12,361 nt of DNA. Source: Acidobacteriota bacterium (GTDB taxonomy: Bacteria > Acidobacteriota > Terriglobia > Acidoferrales > 2-02-FULL-67-57). The stretch lies in the NCBI GenBank assembly GCA_016210895.1, contig JACQTG010000286.1, positions 1 to 12,361 of the forward strand. The letters are read 5' to 3'. A model generated the notes under the pieces. It made no database searches. It saw nothing but the letters and a program-made list of their open reading frames with translations, and was not told where the DNA came from. Within the stretch, counting starts at the first letter, position 1; each line of letters starts with the position of its first letter. Shown here one piece after another: positions 7,983 to 12,361 of the stretch. A program made the position numbers and the translations under genes.

Positions 7983-10213
7983 AGTCGGTCGCGGGAAAGC
8001 TCCCGCTCGTGTACGGAGTTCAGGGTCTGGCTGTAGCGGCCCAGCGTTCCAGAAGTGAACAACGAATCGTCGCTGGAGAAGACAGCCCCAGGGGGTGGCT
8101 CCACGAGCGCGCCCGCTGCCGGCAGGGTCGTGTTCACAGCCTCGCCTGCGAGCAGCGTCGCCAGCGATACCGCGTAGCCGCCTACGTGCTGGCGGATCTC
8201 CTCGAGGGTGGCCTCCGGCGTGCGCAGTGGAATGGGCCGTCCCATTAGGTGCGAAAGCAGCCGAAGGATTTCAAAGTCTGTGCGCGTGCCCGCCGGGGGA
8301 TCTATGGCGCGCTTCAGGCGCTGAAGTTCGCCGCACGTGTTGGTGAACGTGCCTTCTTTTTCGTAGGCGCAGGCAGCCGGAAGCACGATGTCGGCGTGCT
8401 CGGCCGTCTCCGTGAGGAACAAATCTTGCACGACGAGTAAGTCAAGCCCCCCCAATAGCTTGATGGGTTGCGTCACGCGAAAGGTTCGTACCGGGTTTGC
8501 CCCGACTACATACAGTGCGCGCAGTGTCCCGGCACCAGCCGCCTCCAGCATCGCCGTCAGGTTCAGACCGGGTAGCACGGGGAGGCGCTGATTCCAGAGT
8601 TGCTCGTAGCGCTGGCGTGCGGCCGTGTCGTCCAGGCGGGCGTAGCCAGGCAGGCGGTCGGGCAGCAGACCCATATCGGCCGCGCCATGCGAGTTGGCGT
8701 AGTCGCCGAGCGCAACGTAGCGGGTCGTCCCGGGAAGGGTGCTTCCGTATTCCACCAGCCGTGCAATCGCACGCCCGGTAATCTCGGCGCCAAACAGGAT
8801 GACGACATCTTTCTCTTTTACGAGTCCAGACCGCAACTCGGCCAATTGCTCACGAGCCTCTGCGGACAGGGAAGACCTCCCGCCGAGAAGAACCTCGATC
8901 GCTGCCGGTTCGCCGCCTTCGGGGAGGCGGACGATCCGATAGGCTTTGCGTTCGAGTTTGATCCAGCGATGATTGAGGATGTAGAGCCGCGCGTTGAAGT
9001 GGCGAACCGCAGCGCGGATGTGGTAGGCGAGTAGCGGGTGGTTGTGTGTGGGATCGTTGCCCACGAGCAAGATGGCCGTGGCGCGAGCCAAGTCGCGCGC
9101 GCGGGCCAGGCGAGAGGCATCACCACCCAAGGTGCTAGCCAGGCTGGTGTAGTCGCTGGTGCGATGGTGGTCAAGGTTATTGGTGCCGACGACGGTGCGC
9201 GCGAAGCGCTGAAGCAGGTAGTTCTCCTCGTTCGTGGTCCGATTGGAGCCGATAAACCCAACTGAATTCGCGCCCGTACGCTTGGCGACTTCCTGGAGAC
9301 GCGAGCAGACGGTGCGTAGCGCCTCTTCCCAGCTCGCCGGCTCGAGTTTACCGTTGCGGCGCAGGAGCGGTTGCTTCAGGCGCTCGCTGTGCTGGACAAA
9401 ATCAAACGCGTAGCGACCTTTGATGCAGAGAAAATCGCCGTTGAGGCCGGACTTGTCGCGGTTGTTGCTGCGAATCAGTTCGTGGTGGCGGACGCTCAAC
9501 GTGGTCTTGCACCCATCGCCGCAATGGGCGCACGGCGTGCCAACGTACTTCACCTCCCACGGGCGCGTCTTGTAGCGATAGGCGTGGGGAAGCAGTGCCC
9601 CCACAGGGCAGATGTCAATGCACATCCCACACTCTTCACACTCGAGCGTGCCGTCCGCGCGGTTCGCGATAATCGTGGAGCGGACGCCACGCTGGGCAAC
9701 CCCAAGCGCCTTCACGTCCATGCCTTCGTCGCACACGCGCACGCAGCGGAAGCAGAGGATGCAGCGCGGATAGTCGAAATAAACCACGGGCGAGAATCGC
9801 TGCTCGGGCTGGTGTTCTTTGATTTCGACGAAGCGGCTCTCGGCGGCTCCGTAGCGGAAAGTCATATCTTGGAGCTCGCACTCGCCGCCCTTGTCGCACA
9901 CGGGGCAATCAAGTGGGTGATTCGTGAGCAAGAACTCCAGCATGGCCTTGCGAGCCTCGTGCACCTGCTGTGTGCTTGTCCGTACGACCATATCCGGCTG
10001 CGCGATTACGGTGCAGGCGGTCTGGAGCTTCGGTGCCTTTTCGATTTCCACCATGCACATCCGGCAGGCTGCCTGGAGCGAGAGACCCGGGTAGTAGCAG
10101 AACGAGGGCACTTCAATGCCGATGGACTTGCAGGCTTCGATCAGCAGCGTCCCCGAGGGGACCTCGATCGTGCGGCCGTCAATGCTCAAGCTGACTTTCT
10201 CTGCGTCCGCCAT
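7979..10213 (-). CDS. nuoG: NADH-quinone oxidoreductase subunit G with an extra Fe-S motif
   Basis: Largest peripheral-arm subunit of complex I, carrying electrons between NuoF and the NuoI/B chain; 744 residues. An N-terminal [2Fe-2S] ferredoxin domain has C39, C50, C53, C67 (cluster N1b). Then H99, C103, C106, C112 (cluster N5). Next come two complete four-cysteine motifs: C151, C154, C157, C161 and C192, C195, C198, C202, the last followed by PVGAL. C228, C231, C235 and C263 match the optional N7 cluster. The rest (about 265-744) is the molybdopterin-oxidoreductase-like fold that in NuoG holds no metal cofactor. E. coli NuoG has only four of the eight central cysteines. ATG follows the nuoEF TAA with no gap. 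A formate dehydrogenase alpha subunit is the main alternative, but the operon context argues for NuoG. Confidence 0.96.
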   Translation of the reverse strand: MADAEKVSLSIDGRTIEVPSGTLLIEACKSIGIEVPSFCYYPGLSLQAACRMCMVEIEKAPKLQTACTVIAQPDMVVRTSTQQVHEARKAMLEFLLTNHPLDCPVCDKGGECELQDMTFRYGAAESRFVEIKEHQPEQRFSPVVYFDYPRCILCFRCVRVCDEGMDVKALGVAQRGVRSTIIANRADGTLECEECGMCIDICPVGALLPHAYRYKTRPWEVKYVGTPCAHCGDGCKTTLSVRHHELIRSNNRDKSGLNGDFLCIKGRYAFDFVQHSERLKQPLLRRNGKLEPASWEEALRTVCSRLQEVAKRTGANSVGFIGSNRTTNEENYLLQRFARTVVGTNNLDHHRTSDYTSLASTLGGDASRLARARDLARATAILLVGNDPTHNHPLLAYHIRAAVRHFNARLYILNHRWIKLERKAYRIVRLPEGGEPAAIEVLLGGRSSLSAEAREQLAELRSGLVKEKDVVILFGAEITGRAIARLVEYGSTLPGTTRYVALGDYANSHGAADMGLLPDRLPGYARLDDTAARQRYEQLWNQRLPVLPGLNLTAMLEAAGAGTLRALYVVGANPVRTFRVTQPIKLLGGLDLLVVQDLFLTETAEHADIVLPAACAYEKEGTFTNTCGELQRLKRAIDPPAGTRTDFEILRLLSHLMGRPIPLRTPEATLEEIRQHVGGYAVSLATLLAGEAVNTTLPAAGALVEPPPGAVFSSDDSLFTSGTLGRYSQTLNSVHERELSRDRL

Positions 10214-12037
10214 TTATCTCGTCACCGCCACTTCGCGTCGGGCAACCGGACACTCACGAGTGCGCAGATGCTCTTCGAACTCATCACGAAATTTCTCGAC
10301 AATGCTGATCGTGGGCATGGCGGCGGCATCGCCGAGCGGGCAGAACGTCTTGCCCAGCATGTTGCGGGACAGCTGCGTGAGCAGGGAAATGTCTTCTTGC
10401 CGGCCACCGCCGGCGTGGAAGCGGTCAAGCAGTTGGCGCAGCCAGGCGGTACCTTCTCGACAGGGGATGCACCAGCCACAGGATTCATGGGCATAGAAGT
10501 GCATAATCCGCCGGGCCACGTCCACCATGCAGGTATCTTCGTCCATCACGATGACGCCGCCCGAGCCCAGCATCGAACCTGCCTTGGCCACGGAATCGAA
10601 ATCCATCGCGACGTCTGCTTCGTTAGCCGTGAGCACGGGAGTGGACGACCCGCCCGGAATGACCGCTTTCAGCTTCTTCCCCTGCCAGACGCCGCCGGCC
10701 ACTTCTTCAATCATCCGCCGCAGCGGAAAGCCCATGGGCAATTCGTAGACGCCAGGGCGATTGACGTGGCCGGAGACGCAAAACAAGCGCGTGCCGCCAT
10801 TACGCGCCGTGCCGAGGTCGGCGTACCACTGGCCTCCGTTCAGGACAATGCCCGGCACGGCCGAGAGTGTTTCGGCGTTGTTGATCACAGTCGGGCAGCC
10901 ATAGAGCCCGATCACCGCCGGGAACGGCGGGCGGATGCGTGGATAGCCGCGCTTGCCTTCGAGCGATTCCATCAGAGCGCTTTCTTCGCCGCACTCATAG
11001 GAGCCGGCGCCGGTGTGGGTCGAGAGTTCAAAATTGAATTCCGAGCCCAGAATGTTCTTACCGAGGTAGCCAGCCGCATAGGCCTCGTGGATGGCGCGGT
11101 CGAGAAGGTTCATCACATAGCGGTACTCGCCGCGAATGTACATATAGCCCTGATGGGCGCCGACGGCATAACCGGCAAGCAGCATTCCTTCAATCAACTG
11201 GTGGGGAGCAAATTCCATCAGTGGCCGGTCTTTACATGTACCCGGCTCGCTCTCGTCACAGTTGGCGATTACATACTTCGGCTTGTTGGTGTCTTTCGGC
11301 ACGAAGCCCCACTTCATCCCGGCAGGAAAGCCGGCGCCGCCGCGCCCGCGCAGGTTTGACGTTTTGACTTCTTCGATCACCTGTTCCGGGGTCATTTCTT
11401 TGAGCGCCTTGGCCAAGGCCTTGTAGCCGTCATTCCGAAGGTAGTGGTCCAGGCTTGGGGTTGGCTTCTCAGTGAAGCGCCGCATCAGCACACGCACCTC
11501 TGCGGGCTGTGCCTGCTCGGGGAAGACACCGGAGGTGAAGGGAACCGGGTCCAGCTTCTTTCCCGCACGCAAGTCGTCGAGCAGGCGGTCGAGTGCCTCG
11601 ACGCTCATCTTCTCCTGGTAGTCGTAGTTCACTTGCATGGCGGGGGCGCCCGTGCAGGCACCGATGCATTCAACCTCCTCGTAGGAGAACAGCCCGTCCG
11701 GAGTGGGCTGTTTCGGAACCACGCCGAGCTTCTGCCGGGTATGCTCGAGGAGTTGGCAACCACCACGAAGCATACAGGAAACGTTGGTACAGATTTGCAG
11801 GTGGTAGCGGCCGACAGCCTTCTGGTGGAGCATCGAGTAATAGGAAACCGTTTCCTCCACCTGCACGCGCCGCAGGCCTAATTCCTGGGCGATGACGTCG
11901 ACCAGCTCTTCGCTGACGTAGCCGAGCTCATCCTGGGCAAAGAGCAGTATTGGCACGAGCGGGGAGCGCGGCGAGGGATAGCGGCGCTTCAACTCGTCGA
12001 ACCGGCGGCGGAGCTCAGGGGAAATCTGGAGCGCCAT
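10214..12037 (-). CDS. nuoEF: NADH-quinone oxidoreductase subunits E and F fused in one frame
   Basis: NADH-oxidising end of complex I, read as one 607-residue protein. Residues 1-165 are NuoE: thioredoxin-like [2Fe-2S] domain with C83, C88 (CTNVSC) and C124, C128 (CIGAC), binding cluster N1a. Residues about 183-607 are NuoF: FMN/NADH site GRGGAGFPAG (231-240), NCDESEPGTCKDR (259-271), GSYECGEESAL (345-355), and the N3 [4Fe-4S] ligands C520, C523, C526, C566. The linker (about 166-182) has no stop. The start ATG shares its A with the nuoD TGA (TGATG); an open frame continues 45 codons upstream but only as an overlap of nuoD. AGAGG (11497-11501) stands 5 nt before an in-frame GTG at 11491, so a separate NuoF could also be made. 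HoxF-type hydrogenase subunits share this layout, but the neighbours are all nuo. Confidence 0.95.
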   Translation of the reverse strand: MALQISPELRRRFDELKRRYPSPRSPLVPILLFAQDELGYVSEELVDVIAQELGLRRVQVEETVSYYSMLHQKAVGRYHLQICTNVSCMLRGGCQLLEHTRQKLGVVPKQPTPDGLFSYEEVECIGACTGAPAMQVNYDYQEKMSVEALDRLLDDLRAGKKLDPVPFTSGVFPEQAQPAEVRVLMRRFTEKPTPSLDHYLRNDGYKALAKALKEMTPEQVIEEVKTSNLRGRGGAGFPAGMKWGFVPKDTNKPKYVIANCDESEPGTCKDRPLMEFAPHQLIEGMLLAGYAVGAHQGYMYIRGEYRYVMNLLDRAIHEAYAAGYLGKNILGSEFNFELSTHTGAGSYECGEESALMESLEGKRGYPRIRPPFPAVIGLYGCPTVINNAETLSAVPGIVLNGGQWYADLGTARNGGTRLFCVSGHVNRPGVYELPMGFPLRRMIEEVAGGVWQGKKLKAVIPGGSSTPVLTANEADVAMDFDSVAKAGSMLGSGGVIVMDEDTCMVDVARRIMHFYAHESCGWCIPCREGTAWLRQLLDRFHAGGGRQEDISLLTQLSRNMLGKTFCPLGDAAAMPTISIVEKFRDEFEEHLRTRECPVARREVAVTR

Positions 12038-12361
12038 CAGCGGTCTACCTCGCCCAGGACAAAATCCACGCTGGCAATAATGGCAATCGCGTCCGCCAGC
12101 ATATGGCCGGGCAGGATCTCGGAGAGAACCTGAACATTGAACAGGGACGGCCCGCGGATGCGGCAGCGCCACGGCCGCGGGCTGCCGTCGCTGACCACGT
12201 AGAAGCCAGTCTCGCCCTTGGGCCCCTCAACCGGCACGTAGGCCTCGCCCACCGGCGGCGCAAAGCCGTCGGTGACGATCTTGAAGTGGTAGATGAGCGC
12301 TTCCATCTCCGATTTCATCTTCTCCCGCGGCGGCAAGACGACGCCGGGTGCGTCCGCCATC
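12037..12361 (-). CDS. nuoD: NADH-quinone oxidoreductase subunit D, C-terminal part (5' end outside window)
   Basis: The last 107 residues of the 49-kDa-type subunit that helps form the quinone site of complex I. Typical features are EMEALIYHFKIVTDGF, then YVPVEGPKGETGFYVVSDG, RPWRCRIRGPSLFN, and the C-terminus GHMLADAIAIIASVD ending in GEVDR. The frame is open to the window edge, and the first in-frame ATG (12360) is internal, so the gene is cut and not short. Its TGA overlaps the nuoE start by one base. [NiFe]-hydrogenase large subunits are distant relatives, but the GEVDR end without a cysteine motif fits NuoD. Whether it is fused to nuoC cannot be seen here. Confidence 0.95.
   Translation of the reverse strand, partial: MADAPGVVLPPREKMKSEMEALIYHFKIVTDGFAPPVGEAYVPVEGPKGETGFYVVSDGSPRPWRCRIRGPSLFNVQVLSEILPGHMLADAIAIIASVDFVLGEVDR

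Noticed and set aside
9371..11359. A 662-codon open frame on the + strand, opposite nuoG and nuoEF
   Set aside because: It starts with TTG, lacks a ribosome site and resembles no known family. It is fully antisense to two genes with all their cofactor motifs. Long antisense frames arise from biased codon use in GC-rich genes.
10214..12037. NuoEF as HoxF or a formate dehydrogenase diaphorase subunit
   Set aside because: There are no hydrogenase or formate dehydrogenase catalytic genes nearby, and the gene lies between nuoD and nuoG in the standard order.
12038..12172. Upstream extension of nuoEF by 45 codons
   Set aside because: This stretch lies inside nuoD in another frame and reads as Arg/Pro-rich sequence. 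The ATG overlapping the nuoD stop gives the expected NuoE N-terminus.

Overview
The window is a compact stretch of bacterial energy-metabolism DNA with almost no non-coding sequence. Two transcription units converge. On the + strand (1-951) is the end of an F0 ATP synthase unit: the C-terminal part of subunit a (atpB, cut by the window edge) and a complete subunit c (atpE). A strong intrinsic terminator (976-1007) follows. On the - strand (12361 down to 1011) is the distal two thirds of a complex I (NADH:quinone oxidoreductase) operon, in transcription order nuoD (C-terminal part only), nuoE-nuoF fused in one frame, nuoG, nuoH, nuoJ, nuoK, nuoL, nuoM, nuoN. Consecutive nuo genes overlap by 1-4 nt or lie 0-9 nt apart, so they are almost certainly co-transcribed and translationally coupled.

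The genes serve one purpose. NuoE/F/G (with NuoD and the B/C subunits outside the window) take electrons from NADH and pass them along Fe-S clusters towards quinone. NuoH, J, K, L, M and N form the membrane arm that pumps ions. Subunits a and c of ATP synthase form the ion path that uses that gradient. The key residues of the membrane subunits (Glu and Lys in NuoL/M/N, two Glu in NuoK, Arg in subunit a, Glu in subunit c) and the Fe-S ligands of NuoE, F and G are all present, so this looks like a working respiratory complex and not a decayed or repurposed copy.

The organism is probably an aerobic or facultative Gram-negative bacterium of moderately high GC. A split ATP synthase operon (a and c without b/F1 genes downstream), a subunit c with a signal-peptide-like leader, an eight-cysteine NuoG and an enlarged NuoH suggest Acidobacteriota or a neighbouring phylum. 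This is inference from remembered family features, not a database result.

The most notable points are: nuoI is missing from its conserved place between nuoH and nuoJ; nuoE and nuoF are read as one 607-residue protein; NuoG has all eight cysteines of a 2[4Fe-4S] ferredoxin module instead of the usual four; NuoH has an insert of about 65 residues; and subunit c has a glycine-poor first helix. I see no mobile elements, CRISPR, RNA genes, phage or defence genes, and no stretch over 100 bases without a gene or a described structure. I do not think the window holds a wholly new system; its interest lies in variations on complex I and ATP synthase.
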